Assembly: GCA_947623455.1 (NCBI GenBank)
Contig: OX392543.1
Location: 20,892,757 to 20,956,756 of the forward strand
Reading direction: 5' to 3'
From: Mimachlamys varia
Taxonomy: Eukaryota > Mollusca > Bivalvia > Pectinida > Pectinidae
Length of the DNA: 64,000 nucleotides
The position numbers and the translations under genes were made by a program. Under the pieces are notes generated by a model, which saw only the letters and a list, made by a program, of their open reading frames with translations, did not search any database and was not told where the DNA came from. This document shows positions 22,918-37,868 of this stretch, piece after piece. The number at the start of each line of letters is the position of its first letter. The first letter of the stretch is position 1.

Positions 22918-24069
22918 ACGAGCCGGAGCGGATACACTACCTGTGATGCAATGTACTGGAGAGCGGATTGATATAGCGGTACAATGACTGGCACAAATAC
23001 AATGAGCCAATGACAAAGTGTTTCATACGATTGTAGTTCTCAACTAAAGTAGAAACATGGTAATTAATGCACCTCTGAGAAAACTCATTATGAACTGAAG
23101 GCCAATATTCCGAATGCGTGTAATCTACTGAACATAAACTGTTAAAATGTAAAGGTTTTTTAGACTTAATATAGTAGATTATTGTCGGAGGTACACAGGG
23201 GTAAATAGTCAGGTGTGTTTTTGTATCAACTGGCATGAACGACATTAGAGAACCTTGTCTAACACCAATGAAAATTTAAAAAAAAAAATTAAATTTCAAA
23301 ATGTACGAACCGGAGCGGATACACTACCTGTGATGCAATGTACTGGAGAGCGGATTGATATAGCGGTACAATGACTGGCACAAATACAATGAGCCAATGA
23401 CAAAGTGTTTCATACGATTGTAGTTCTCAACTAAAGTAGAAACATGGTAATTAATGCACCTTTGAGAAAACTCAATACGAACTGAAGGCCAATATTCCGA
23501 ATGCGTGTAATCTACTGAACATAAACTGTTAAAATGTAAAGGTTTTTTAGACTTAATATAGTAGATTATTGTCGGAGGTACACAAGGGTAAATAGTCAGG
23601 TGTGTTTTTGTATCAACTGGCATGAACGACATTAGAGAACCTTGTCTAACACCAATGGAAATTAAAAAAAAAAAATTAAATTTCAAAATGTACGAGCCGG
23701 AGCATATACACTACCTGAGATGCAATGTGCTGGAGAGCGGATTGATATAGCGGTACAATGACTGGCACAAATACAATGAGCCAATGACAAAGTGTTTCAT
23801 ACGATTGTAGTTCTCAACTAAAGTAGAAACATGGTAATTAATGCACCTCTGAGAAAACTCAATATGAACTGAAAGCCAATATTCCGAATGCGTGTAACCT
23901 ACGGAACATAAGCTGTTAAAATGAAAAGGTTTGTTAGACTTAATAGAGTAGATTACTGTCGGAGGTACACAGGGGTAAAAAGTCGGGGTTTTTTTGTATC
24001 AAATGGCATGAACGGCATTAGAGCACCTTGTCTAACACCCATGGACATTTTAAAAGTTATTTCAAGATG
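22918..24069 (+). repeat. 386-bp subrepeat array, unit D (3 copies)
   Basis: Copies start at 22918, 23305 and 23692, each 387 bp apart. The third begins a stretch duplicated in E: the last difference from E is at 23729. Confidence 0.92.
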
Positions 24070-26173
24070 AACTACTTTTCGGTTGTTAGCGGGGCCATTC
24101 GTGTCACACTGACACATCCAGCTGCTTCAGATTTCAACCCTTTTTACTGTAGTCAGATATTTGCCCAGTTTTCCGTAAGAAACTGTAGGCGATTGATTCG
24201 TGTTTTAGTTGGTTTAAACTGTTTGGTGTGAGGATCAAGTTATGGAAACTTCCACTGCCTCAATTTATGATGGATTTTATTCCTTAAAATGAAAATTTTG
24301 TTAGAAGGTCTATTTTAACGTGATCAGCACCAAACATCAAAATATTGGATATTTAAGATTTATTTAGTTTTATGACGTAGCTATCAATGCTGATAACACA
24401 GTTGATAACCAATACATTGATAGTTTGAATGATAGCACTATATACGATATATGGTCATGGAGCCCATACACATGTATCAATACAAGATCAACATGTTTAA
24501 TCGACTAAGCTGGAACATATTAACCATTCCCTTTTACTTTATCACGATTAAATATGATTATCTGTGAAAATGGACATTTACGTTTAAGAACGATTTTTTT
24601 TCCAAAAGGACTTTCCCAAGTTATCGTGATGATGGGCAGATATTTTTTGTTTTAGATTTGAAAAGTAATCAGGAAAATGATTATTTGTACAATATATGAT
24701 GCTAAAGGTTGTAATATAAGTTTGTTTGCTTACATAACACGATTATAATTTCTATGTTAATATAAATGGACATTTTAGTAGCTAAACAATATTCTTATTG
24801 AGCGAAGTTGTTCAGGAAATTAAATAAGCATCTTTTAAGAATGTACAATCCACCAAACAACAAAATATAAAATTAAAAAAGAACAAAAAAAGAAAGGGGA
24901 AACAAAGATTGTAGTATTTTACCATGATTTCTTTTTGGGAAGAAATAAAGGTAAAATAATAGACCCACCAGTATTTATAGCTTGTACCTATTGTTGACAA
25001 AATCCGTCCCACGAAACACATTATCACCACCTTGATATTTGAGTTAGTGGTGCAGACTTTATCTCAGAGAAGTTCACATTGAAATTGAATACACTGACAA
25101 CCTTTGCCCGGATATCTATCACAATAAACTCATTCACCCCTGAAGACACATTCGCCATCTTCTACTTTAAAGGTTGGAATAGCTCATTATGGAAGTAAAG
25201 GGGTTGGTGAGTTCAACTGGCTCTGATTTCGGCACTATAGAATTGAAAATTTCTTTCATTGATGAAGTGGTTTGGCTTTCTACCACCGTGAAATTGACAC
25301 TGACCTTCGATTTCAGTATGAAATTGTCACTGCTATCTTTCACCGGTATAGAAAACGATTTTTATTCACCTGTTCATGTTTCACACGATATTAACAGTTG
25401 CATACATTCAGTTTTTGATTATTCAGCGTGGGCTTAATATAAGGTTTCTGTTTACAATGATTGAAAACGACATTAGACATTGAATTTAAATAAATTTTCC
25501 TATCAGAAGTCCACAGATTTTAGTTTTTGCTGAAATGAATAAATTCTGGCTGCTTTTTCATACTTCATACCCCCCCCAAATATATGCCCAATGAAGATTT
25601 GAAAGCAAGAGAGCCTTTAGGAAACTTTTGATATACTTTTGTAAAGCATTAGGTGTTATATTCGAGGAAAGAAGATATTTTCGAAAGTTTTCCTAAAGTT
25701 CATTATATAAATATATGTCATTGCCAACATGCTAATTACCTAATCAATATGTAAAATTCACATAGCTTTATTTGTAATAATAGTTATTACTTCATTAAAA
25801 TATATTTTGACGTTTTCACCATCATTTCAGTATTCACAAAATTAGACTGTACACCCGAAAGACATTCGTATGGTGGAAAATTTCAGCCATTGACTTTCGA
25901 CCTACCTATGTTGACATAGATGAATCGAAAGTCGACGGCAGGAATGTGTCACCAGGCACTCGAGTTGCAGAAAGGGACGCACAAGAAATCTGAACCACAA
26001 ACATATCTCTCAGGTATTGCTATTGTTTACGGAGGTGTTAAAGTTGACCCAGCCCGAATTGCAGTAACTCTCGAGTTGGTAACTCCTATTGTGGAGTAAC
26101 ATTTTTGGGACAGAATTTGTCAATATGTTCTGAAAAAGTTATGGATCATGAACTTACAATTACAGAAATAATT

Positions 26174-26479
26174 GGAACAGTTCTTCAAAAGTTGGTTAAT
26201 ATTTTGGTAACAATAATAATATATGGACGAATAACTGTGCTCTAAGACGAGAATTAATTTTTGTAATATGATATAGGAACAGTTCTTCAAAAGTTGGTTA
26301 ATATTTTGGTAACAATTATAATAAATGAACGAATAACTGTGCTCTAAGACGAGAATTAATTGGTGTAAGATAGTATGGGAACAGTTCATTAAAAGTTGGT
26401 TGACATTTTGGTAACAATAATAATATATGGACGCATAACTGTGCTCTAAGACGAGAATTAATTGGTGTAAGATAAGATG
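26174..26479 (+). repeat. 102-bp minisatellite, unit D (3 copies)
   Basis: Copies start at 26174, 26276 and 26378. The first is of the TTTTTGTAATATG subtype and the others of the GGTGTAAGATA subtype. Confidence 0.93.
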
Positions 26480-28035
26480 GTAACAAGCTGTTAATTAGCG
26501 TATAACCACAACATCGTAATCCTCCTAGGATTATATTACTACTAATCTCATTAATGATTAACATTGTTGTTATGATGGGCTTAAAAGTGTCTTGTCACAT
26601 TCAGTGCCCTGTAAAAAGCCTAAAATATAATATTACAGAACCTAGCCTAGATCACAGATTATGCATGACTAAATATGATAATTAATATAATTACGTTTCT
26701 GTATATTGTTTCATTATTGCACTATATACAACACTTTAATAGAAAGGTTGTGTACGATATTGTTTATGTGTATATATATTATAGTATTTGTTATACCGTT
26801 GTTGTTTTTTGTCATTATTATATAATTAAAATATGCATGTGATAGAACTTTTACGATACAAACGACAAAATGTATCAAGTAAACATGTATTAATATGTTA
26901 TCAGCTATATTATTTTGTATTTGACCTTGGCACCTACTGGTTTTAGAGGTCAAGGCCATGCATGGAATCAATCTGGTATGACCTTGTATATTTTGTCAGT
27001 TTTTTTTTTAAATTGACATAACACATCTTAATTACGTTTCACATGTTTTCAATAGATAATGATTTTTTTTATCGTTTAACTGTCCATTCATAAAATCATG
27101 TCTTCCATGTATATCATGATTTAGTCATGTGACATAAAAGGCACGCGATTTCAAGGTCATGTGCCTATTGTAGAAAAATGAATGTCTTTCGTTATCAAGA
27201 TATTGGCATACCTAAAATAATCTGAGATTATTTAATTTTTCAACATGATAATTGATTACTAACTTGATACCAGGTAATAATCCATTAAAAGAGCTACACT
27301 TCTGAGCTTTACAAATTGTTAACCTTCTTGGAATGTTGGAATGCAAAAGATAATCGTTTATTTAAATCTTTGTTCTTTCTACGTTTTTCCATTTTACAAA
27401 ATTGCTGCCAAATCGGCGTAAATGTGTTATTTTCTATTCTGGTATTTCAATTGGGATTAGTGACAGTTATTTAATTACTTCATAACTTAAGTGTTAATTA
27501 AATGGGCCATATATTGTTATATCTAATTAGACCAAACTGAAATGTTTTGAAAATGACCCCGTGCAACATAGCCTAGCAGCTATTTTTCATTTAAATTTGG
27601 CTTCAATCAACGGCAATGCATATACATATCCCACAAGACGTATTAATCTTATAATACAATGTACGACTACAAGATCGCTGGCTGCTGACGACTCAACAAT
27701 GTCTCATAATGTGTGAAATCCAAACTATGCTGTTAATTGCTTTAAAAGAGATTTGTATTTATTTCAATGTTTTTGTTTTATTGTCTTTGAAAAGAAAACT
27801 AGAATCATGTTTAAATCCAGCTGATCACGATTAAAAATAAGTATCTGTGAAAATGGACATTTACGTTAAGAACGATTGGTTTTCCAAAGGTTTTCATGTC
27901 ATCGTGATAATGGACAGATATTTTTTGTTTTATATTTGAAAAGTAATCAAGAACATAACTATTTGTACAATTTACGACGCTAAAGGTTGTAATTTAAGTT
28001 TGTTTGCTTATATAACACGATTATAAGTTATACGT

Positions 28036-28097
28036 TAGTGAAGGGTGTCATTCAAAGGTAGGCAAACTATTTGACTTATTCTATGAACCCTTCACTA
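28036..28097 (+). other. 11-bp perfect inverted repeat (unit D)
   Basis: TAGTGAAGGGT at 28036-28046 is the exact reverse complement of ACCCTTCACTA at 28087-28097, enclosing 40 bp. The same occurs at 34745-34806 (E), 41691-41752 (F), 48401-48462 (G), 55884-55945 (H) and 62830-62891 (I). Units A and B have AATGAAGGGT on the left, one mismatch poorer. It could be a small hairpin or the relic ends of a 62-bp miniature element; I see no target-site duplication. Confidence 0.5.
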
Positions 28098-30400
28098 GTT
28101 TTCAGATGATTGTAAATGATACGACCAAACAAACTCGTATCGGTTAATAAATCTACAAAAGCGAATGGACATGGATAGGATCTCAAACGATATCTCTGAA
28201 ATCTGAGACGTTTTTTTTTTTTGTTTCCCTGAGAGCATCATTTACTTCTTATCCGTGACTTTCGAAATCAGCATCCCGACACTTAGCTCACTCATCCCTG
28301 AAGACATATTTGAACTCTATCCAAAGCAAAGGTGGTGATGGTTTATTATTATATGTCAGGGGTGAATGAGTCAAGGAATCATGTTTTATATCTCAGACAG
28401 ACATCAATATCATTAAGTATCAATGTTGAGTTCCAATTTTGACACCAATGTGTAGGTGTTGATGCCTCCGTCTGTACTGTAGCCTCAGTGCCATTCGACT
28501 TTTTAACACCATTATACTCTAGTCAGATATTTGCTCAGTTTCTCGTATTTGTAGACGATTTGTTCGTGTATAAAGTTGTACGATTAAACTATTTGAAATA
28601 ATGATCAAGTTACGGAGATTTCCAATATCTTAATTTTTTATGGTTGTTTTATTCCCGAAATTGAAAGATGTTTAACATTTCAAAATGTTAATTTTGAAAT
28701 TGGTAAGCATCAAACTATCAAAAGTCAGACATGTAAGAATTATTTCTTTCTTTAGCCTGACTGTCAATGTTATGAACAAAGTTGATAAAGAATGTTATAT
28801 GTTCAGATAATAACAATACATAGGATATATTGACATGATGTATGAGCCAATATCAATATATCTATGATACAAGATCAACGTCTTTAATCGACAAAGCTGG
28901 AATATGTTTACCATTCTCAACTAAAAATCACCTTATAGCACTGTCATTTATAACAGATCCTGTTCATATTATTCATTGACTTGCAGTTAAGTTTGTCAAA
29001 TACATCAAATTGGGCGATGATGGATATGCTTGATTCAGGTTGTTTGTTCCCTTTAACAATAAGTGCCTTAAATACCAAATCTTTATCTTTTGTATTTCCC
29101 TACTCTGGCAAGTCCGTTGATGAGACTTTAAATCCAGTTCCTTGTATTGTTGATCCTTCTGAGGATTTCCTGATTTTCTCATTTAATAACACAGAGGTTT
29201 ATCCAGCATATGTCACAATCACTACGCTATTTCATAAACTTCTTTTTAACAATAAGCAAAAAACAACAAGAAATACATTTAGAACAAAAACAAAACAAAA
29301 ATGACAAAGTTTTGTAAGGATAATGTTTTATATAATGATGAAATAGAAAAGGAAATAGTCAATGTGGATTGATTCCTATGACCAATATCAGCACTGTCAT
29401 AGTGACTATTTGTGCTACATTGAACATATTTCTTAGTAGCAGTGATTAACATTTTTATGGTGATACGATTAAACAAACTGCAAGTTTATCATCCCCACCT
29501 ACTTCAAATCAGAACATGGACTTCATTATTTACCTGTCGGGGAGCAGTCAGTATTTCGTTATGCAATATTTTAACTTGACGTCTCCACCTCCATCCAATC
29601 AAGCCTTGGTATTTTTGTCAGATGGACATCTCGTGTTTAATGTGTAAGTGTGTCAATAATGTCATTGTTTTAGTTACTAAAAACATGTGTTGTTTAAGTT
29701 ACTGATTTTTTAAAAACTTAAATACACGTTAAGAATTTTTGTCAAGGTCAAGATTATTACCCTGACCCTGTTCCTCATCATGTTCATCATCATCTACGTC
29801 ATTATGATTATTACGATTAATTTTATGTGTTTTGATGCACACGTCAGAATGTGCATGACGTTTCAGTGAGCTTGCATGCTTTACATAAAGACCTGTATTC
29901 TAGACAATAAAAGCTTCTGTTTTGTCTGTCATACGAGATGTATGATATTTTTAAGATAATTATAATAAATTGTTTTAGCAGAAAAAAACGCATTGTGTTG
30001 TGTTTGTCTATTTCTATATGAGTCAAAACAGATGGAAAACAGGAACTTAGATATATACTTATCGATCATGATGGGAATGGAACATAAACCTCGTTAAACT
30101 TGGTTACAAGCATGCTCTACATGGCCGGAGAAGATGATCATATGATCGAAAATGTCACCGATTCGTCTTAGTTTTACTCTTACGATGTAAATACGTACAT
30201 CCGAAATTCACTTTCGATTAATTCTTCGTATTCTGCAATTGGTTAGCCTTCACATCTCACTCATATAACTTTGCTTGATACTTGGTCCGTACAAGATTTG
30301 TTCAACAATCCAAGGAAAGATCATTCTAATGAGCGCGAATGAAATGAATGATCATCAAATAAGGAGCCATGATATCCAAAATGAACTACATTCGAGTCTA

Positions 30401-30778
30401 ACGAGCCGGAGCGGATACACTACCTGTGATACAATGTACTGGAGAGCGGATTGATATAGCGGTACAATGACTGGCACAAATACAATGAGCCAATGACAAA
30501 GTGTTTCATACGATTGTAGTTCTCAACTAAAGTAGAAACATGGTAATTAATGCACCTCTGAGAAAACTCAATATGAACTGAAAGCCAATATTCCGAATGC
30601 GTGTAACCTACGGAACATAAGCTGTTAAAATGAAAAGGTTTGTTAGACTTAATAGAGTAGATTACTGTCGGAGGTACACAGGGGTAAAAAGTCGGGGTTT
30701 TTTTGTATCAAATGGCATGAACGGCATTAGAGCACCTTGTCTAACACCCATGGACATTTTAAAAGTTATTTCAAGATG
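30401..30778 (+). repeat. 386-bp subrepeat, unit E (1 copy)
   Basis: A single copy. Its first ~40 bases match the first copy of unit F and the rest matches the third copy of unit D, so it is a hybrid formed at or near 30438-30439. Confidence 0.92.
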
Positions 30779-32882
30779 AACTACTTTTCGGTTGTTAGCG
30801 GGGCCATTCGTGTCACACTGACACATCCAGCTGCTTCAGATTTCAACCCTTTTTACTGTAGTCAGATATTTGCCCAGTTTTCCGTAAGAAACTGTAGGCG
30901 ATTGATTCGTGTTTTAGTTGGTTTAAACTGTTTGGTGTGAGGATCAAGTTATGGAAACTTCCACTGCCTCAATTTATGATGGATTTTATTCCTTAAAATG
31001 AAAATTTTGTTAGAAGGTCTATTTTAACGTGATCAGCACCAAACATCAAAATATTGGATATTTAAGATTTATTTAGTTTTATGACGTAGCTATCAATGCT
31101 GATAACACAGTTGATAACCAATACATTGATAGTTTGAATGATAGCACTATATACGATATATGGTCATGGAGCCCATACACATGTATCAATACAAGATCAA
31201 CATGTTTAATCGACTAAGCTGGAACATATTAACCATTCCCTTTTACTTTATCACGATTAAATATGATTATCTGTGAAAATGGACATTTACGTTTAAGAAC
31301 GATTTTTTTTCCAAAAGGACTTTCCCAAGTTATCGTGATGATGGGCAGATATTTTTTGTTTTAGATTTGAAAAGTAATCAGGAAAATGATTATTTGTACA
31401 ATATATGATGCTAAAGGTTGTAATATAAGTTTGTTTGCTTACATAACACGATTATAATTTCTATGTTAATATAAATGGACATTTTAGTAGCTAAACAATA
31501 TTCTTATTGAGCGAAGTTGTTCAGGAAATTAAATAAGCATCTTTTAAGAATGTACAATCCACCAAACAACAAAATATAAAATTAAAAAAGAACAAAAAAA
31601 GAAAGGGGAAACAAAGATTGTAGTATTTTACCATGATTTCTTTTTGGGAAGAAATAAAGGTAAAATAATAGACCCACCAGTATTTATAGCTTGTACCTAT
31701 TGTTGACAAAATCCGTCCCACGAAACACATTATCACCACCTTGATATTTGAGTTAGTGGTGCAGACTTTATCTCAGAGAAGTTCACATTGAAATTGAATA
31801 CACTGACAACCTTTGCCCGGATATCTATCACAATAAACTCATTCACCCCTGAAGACACATTCGCCATCTTCTACTTTAAAGGTTGGAATAGCTCATTATG
31901 GAAGTAAAGGGGTTGGTGAGTTCAACTGGCTCTGATTTCGGCACTATAGAATTGAAAATTTCTTTCATTGATGAAGTGGTTTGGCTTTCTACCACCGTGA
32001 AATTGACACTGACCTTCGATTTCAGTATGAAATTGTCACTGCTATCTTTCACCGGTATAGAAAACGATTTTTATTCACCTGTTCATGTTTCACACGATAT
32101 TAACAGTTGCATACATTCAGTTTTTGATTATTCAGCGTGGGCTTAATATAAGGTTTCTGTTTACAATGATTGAAAACGACATTAGACATTGAATTTAAAT
32201 AAATTTTCCTATCAGAAGTCCACAGATTTTAGTTTTTGCTGAAATGAATAAATTCTGGCTGCTTTTTCATACTTCATACCCCCCCCAAATATATGCCCAA
32301 TGAAGATTTGAAAGCAAGAGAGCCTTTAGGAAACTTTTGATATACTTTTGTAAAGCATTAGGTGTTATATTCGAGGAAAGAAGATATTTTCGAAAGTTTT
32401 CCTAAAGTTCATTATATAAATATATGTCATTGCCAACATGCTAATTACCTAATCAATATGTAAAATTCACATAGCTTTATTTGTAATAATAGTTATTACT
32501 TCATTAAAATATATTTTGACGTTTTCACCATCATTTCAGTATTCACAAAATTAGACTGTACACCCGAAAGACATTCGTATGGTGGAAAATTTCAGCCATT
32601 GACTTTCGACCTACCTATGTTGACATAGATGAATCGAAAGTCGACGGCAGGAATGTGTCACCAGGCACTCGAGTTGCAGAAAGGGACGCACAAGAAATCT
32701 GAACCACAAACATATCTCTCAGGTATTGCTATTGTTTACGGAGGTGTTAAAGTTGACCCAGCCCGAATTGCAGTAACTCTCGAGTTGGTAACTCCTATTG
32801 TGGAGTAACATTTTTGGGACAGAATTTGTCAATATGTTCTGAAAAAGTTATGGATCATGAACTTACAATTACAGAAATAATT

Positions 32883-33188
32883 GGAACAGTTCTTCAAAAG
32901 TTGGTTAATATTTTGGTAACAATAATAATATATGGACGAATAACTGTGCTCTAAGACGAGAATTAATTTTTGTAATATGATATAGGAACAGTTCTTCAAA
33001 AGTTGGTTAATATTTTGGTAACAATTATAATAAATGAACGAATAACTGTGCTCTAAGACGAGAATTAATTGGTGTAAGATAGTATGGGAACAGTTCATTA
33101 AAAGTTGGTTGACATTTTGGTAACAATAATAATATATGGACGCATAACTGTGCTCTAAGACGAGAATTAATTGGTGTAAGATAAGATG
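32883..33188 (+). repeat. 102-bp minisatellite, unit E (3 copies)
   Basis: Copies start at 32883, 32985 and 33087, identical to unit D at offset 6,709. Confidence 0.93.
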
Positions 33189-36100
33189 GTAACAAGCTGT
33201 TAATTAGCGTATAACCACAACATCGTAATCCTCCTAGGATTATATTACTACTAATCTCATTAATGATTAACATTGTTGTTATGATGGGCTTAAAAGTGTC
33301 TTGTCACATTCAGTGCCCTGTAAAAAGCCTAAAATATAATATTACAGAACCTAGCCTAGATCACAGATTATGCATGACTAAATATGATAATTAATATAAT
33401 TACGTTTCTGTATATTGTTTCATTATTGCACTATATACAACACTTTAATAGAAAGGTTGTGTACGATATTGTTTATGTGTATATATATTATAGTATTTGT
33501 TATACCGTTGTTGTTTTTTGTCATTATTATATAATTAAAATATGCATGTGATAGAACTTTTACGATACAAACGACAAAATGTATCAAGTAAACATGTATT
33601 AATATGTTATCAGCTATATTATTTTGTATTTGACCTTGGCACCTACTGGTTTTAGAGGTCAAGGCCATGCATGGAATCAATCTGGTATGACCTTGTATAT
33701 TTTGTCAGTTTTTTTTTTAAATTGACATAACACATCTTAATTACGTTTCACATGTTTTCAATAGATAATGATTTTTTTTATCGTTTAACTGTCCATTCAT
33801 AAAATCATGTCTTCCATGTATATCATGATTTAGTCATGTGACATAAAAGGCACGCGATTTCAAGGTCATGTGCCTATTGTAGAAAAATGAATGTCTTTCG
33901 TTATCAAGATATTGGCATACCTAAAATAATCTGAGATTATTTAATTTTTCAACATGATAATTGATTACTAACTTGATACCAGGTAATAATCCATTAAAAG
34001 AGCTACACTTCTGAGCTTTACAAATTGTTAACCTTCTTGGAATGTTGGAATGCAAAAGATAATCGTTTATTTAAATCTTTGTTCTTTCTACGTTTTTCCA
34101 TTTTACAAAATTGCTGCCAAATCGGCGTAAATGTGTTATTTTCTATTCTGGTATTTCAATTGGGATTAGTGACAGTTATTTAATTACTTCATAACTTAAG
34201 TGTTAATTAAATGGGCCATATATTGTTATATCTAATTAGACCAAACTGAAATGTTTTGAAAATGACCCCGTGCAACATAGCCTAGCAGCTATTTTTCATT
34301 TAAATTTGGCTTCAATCAACGGCAATGCATATACATATCCCACAAGACGTATTAATCTTATAATACAATGTACGACTACAAGATCGCTGGCTGCTGACGA
34401 CTCAACAATGTCTCATAATGTGTGAAATCCAAACTATGCTGTTAATTGCTTTAAAAGAGATTTGTATTTATTTCAATGTTTTTGTTTTATTGTCTTTGAA
34501 AAGAAAACTAGAATCATGTTTAAATCCAGCTGATCACGATTAAAAATAAGTATCTGTGAAAATGGACATTTACGTTAAGAACGATTGGTTTTCCAAAGGT
34601 TTTCATGTCATCGTGATAATGGACAGATATTTTTTGTTTTATATTTGAAAAGTAATCAAGAACATAACTATTTGTACAATTTACGACGCTAAAGGTTGTA
34701 ATTTAAGTTTGTTTGCTTATATAACACGATTATAAGTTATACGTTAGTGAAGGGTGTCATTCAAAGGTAGGCAAACTATTTGACTTATTCTATGAACCCT
34801 TCACTAGTTTTCAGATGATTGTAAATGATACGACCAAACAAACTCGTATCGGTTAATAAATCTACAAAAGCGAATGGACATGGATAGGATCTCAAACGAT
34901 ATCTCTGAAATCTGAGACGTTTTTTTTTTTTGTTTCCCTGAGAGCATCATTTACTTCTTATCCGTGACTTTCGAAATCAGCATCCCGACACTTAGCTCAC
35001 TCATCCCTGAAGACATATTTGAACTCTATCCAAAGCAAAGGTGGTGATGGTTTATTATTATATGTCAGGGGTGAATGAGTCAAGGAATCATGTTTTATAT
35101 CTCAGACAGACATCAATATCATTAAGTATCAATGTTGAGTTCCAATTTTGACACCAATGTGTAGGTGTTGATGCCTCCGTCTGTACTGTAGCCTCAGTGC
35201 CATTCGACTTTTTAACACCATTATACTCTAGTCAGATATTTGCTCAGTTTCTCGTATTTGTAGACGATTTGTTCGTGTATAAAGTTGTACGATTAAACTA
35301 TTTGAAATAATGATCAAGTTACGGAGATTTCCAATATCTTAATTTTTTATGGTTGTTTTATTCCCGAAATTGAAAGATGTTTAACATTTCAAAATGTTAA
35401 TTTTGAAATTGGTAAGCATCAAACTATCAAAAGTCAGACATGTAAGAATTATTTCTTTCTTTAGCCTGACTGTCAATGTTATGAACAAAGTTGATAAAGA
35501 ATGTTATATGTTCAGATAATAACAATACATAGGATATATTGACATGATGTATGAGCCAATATCAATATATCTATGATACAAGATCAACGTCTTTAATCGA
35601 CAAAGCTGGAATATGTTTACCATTCTCAACTAAAAATCACCTTATAGCACTGTCATTTATAACAGATCCTGTTCATATTATTCATTGACTTGCAGTTAAG
35701 TTTGTCAAATACATCAAATTGGGCGATGATGGATATGCTTGATTCAGGTTGTTTGTTCCCTTTAACAATAAGTGCCTTAAATACCAAATCTTTATCTTTT
35801 GTATTTCCCTACTCTGGCAAGTCCGTTGATGAGACTTTAAATCCAGTTCCTTGTATTGTTGATCCTTCTGAGGATTTCCTGATTTTCTCATTTAATAACA
35901 CAGAGGTTTATCCAGCATATGTCACAATCACTACGCTATTTCATAAACTTCTTTTTAACAATAAGCAAAAAACAACAAGAAATACATTTAGAACAAAAAC
36001 AAAACAAAAATGACAAAGTTTTGTAAGGATAATGTTTTATATAATGATGAAATAGAAAAGGAAATAGTCAATGTGGATTGATTCCTATGACCAATATCAG

Positions 36101-37109
36101 CACTGTCATAGTGACTATTTGTGCTACATTGAACATATTTCTTAGTAGCAGTGATTAACATTTTTATGGTGATACGATTAAACAAACTGCAAGTTTATCA
36201 TCCCCACCTACTTCAAATCAGAACATGGACTTCATTATTTACCTGTCGGGGAGCAGTCAGTATTTCGTTATGCAATATTTTAACTTGACGTCTCCACCTC
36301 CATCCAATCAAGCCTTGGTATTTTTGTCAGATGGACATCTCGTGTTTAATGTGTAAGTGTGTCAATAATGTCATTGTTTTAGTTACTAAAAACATGTGTT
36401 GTTTAAGTTACTGATTTTTTAAAAACTTAAATACACGTTAAGAATTTTTGTCAAGGTCAAGATTATTACCCTGACCCTGTTCCTCATCATGTTCATCATC
36501 ATCTACGTCATTATGATTATTACGATTAATTTTATGTGTTTTGATGCACACGTCAGAATGTGCATGACGTTTCAGTGAGCTTGCATGCTTTACATAAAGA
36601 CCTGTATTCTAGACAATAAAAGCTTCTGTTTTGTCTGTCATACGAGATGTATGATATTTTTAAGATAATTATAATAAATTGTTTTAGCAGAAAAAAACGC
36701 ATTGTGTTGTGTTTGTCTATTTCTATATGAGTCAAAACAGATGGAAAACAGGAACTTAGATATATACTTATCGATCATGATGGGAATGGAACATAAACCT
36801 CGTTAAACTTGGTTACAAGCATGCTCTACATGGCCGGAGAAGATGATCATATGATCGAAAATGTCACCGATTCGTCTTAGTTTTACTCTTACGATGTAAA
36901 TACGTACATCCGAAATTCACTTTCGATTAATTCTTCGTATTCTGCAATTGGTTAGCCTTCACATCTCACTCATATAACTTTGCTTGATACTTGGTCCGTA
37001 CAAGATTTGTTCAACAATCCAAGGAAAGATCATTCTAATGAGCGCGAATGAAATGAATGATCATCAAATAAGGAGCCATGATATCCAAAATGAACTACAT
37101 TCGAGTCTA

Positions 37110-37868
37110 ACGAGCCGGAGCGGATACACTACCTGTGATACAATGTACTGGAGAGCGGATTGATATAGCGGTACAATGACTGGCACAAATACAATGAGCC
37201 AATGACAAAGTGTTTCATACGATTGTAGTTTTCAACTAAAGTGGAAACATGGTAATTAATGCACCTTTGAGAAAACTCAATATGAACTGAAGGCCAATAT
37301 TCCGAATGCGTGTAATCTACTGAACATAAACTGTTAAAATGTAAAGGTTTTTTTTAGACTTAATATAGTCGATTATTGTCGGAGGTACACAAGGGTAAAT
37401 AGTCAGGTGTGTTTTTGTATCAACTGGCATGAACGACATTAGAGAACCTTGTCTAACACCAATGGACATTTAAAAAAAAAATTAAATTTCAAAATGTACG
37501 AGCCGGAGCATATACACTACCTGTGATGCAATGTACTGGAGAGCGGATTGATATAGCGGTACAATGACTGGCACAAATACAATGAGCCAATGACAAAGTG
37601 TTCATCATACGATTGTAGTTCTCAACTAAAGTGGAAACATGGTAATTAATGCACCTTTGAGAAAACTCAATATGAACTGAAGGCCAATATTCCGAATGCG
37701 TGTAACCTACGGAACACAACCTGTTAAAATGAAAAGGTTTAATAGAGTAGATTACTGTCGGAGGTACACAGGGGTAAATAGTCGGGGGCTTTTTGTATCA
37801 AATGGCATGAACGACATTAGAGCACCTTGTCTAACACCAATGGAAATTTTAAAAGTTATTTCAAAATG
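37110..37868 (+). repeat. 386-bp subrepeat array, unit F (2 copies)
   Basis: Copies start at 37110 and 37498. The second has CATCATACG in place of the usual TTCATACG near 37604. Confidence 0.92.

Larger units (their letters stand above)
22431..29912 (+). repeat. Tandem unit D (7,482 bp)
   Basis: Fourth unit, with three 386-bp subrepeats and three 102-bp copies. It is a source or partner of several near-perfect copies: from 23730 on it matches unit E (offset 6,709), from 22949 on it matches unit H (offset 27,848), and from 25845 on it matches unit G (offset 20,365). The spacer near 24860-24910 is a purine-rich run of A with scattered G, which differs from the A-rich spacers in A and C. No gene was recognised. 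Confidence 0.95.
29913..36621 (+). repeat. Tandem unit E (6,709 bp)
   Basis: Fifth and shortest unit, with a single 386-bp subrepeat and three 102-bp copies. From 30439 to the end, and on into unit F as far as 37230, it matches the DNA 6,709 bp upstream without visible difference. The simplest reading is that E arose from D by one recent unequal exchange between 386-bp subrepeats, losing two of the three copies in the process. Confidence 0.95.

Noticed and set aside
23324..23686. Minus-strand frame in the 386-bp subrepeat containing GVRQGSLMS, similar to the GVRQG motif of LINE-type reverse transcriptases.
   Set aside because: Only five to seven residues match. No catalytic aspartate motif or other reverse-transcriptase block surrounds it, and the frame is confined to one 386-bp copy.
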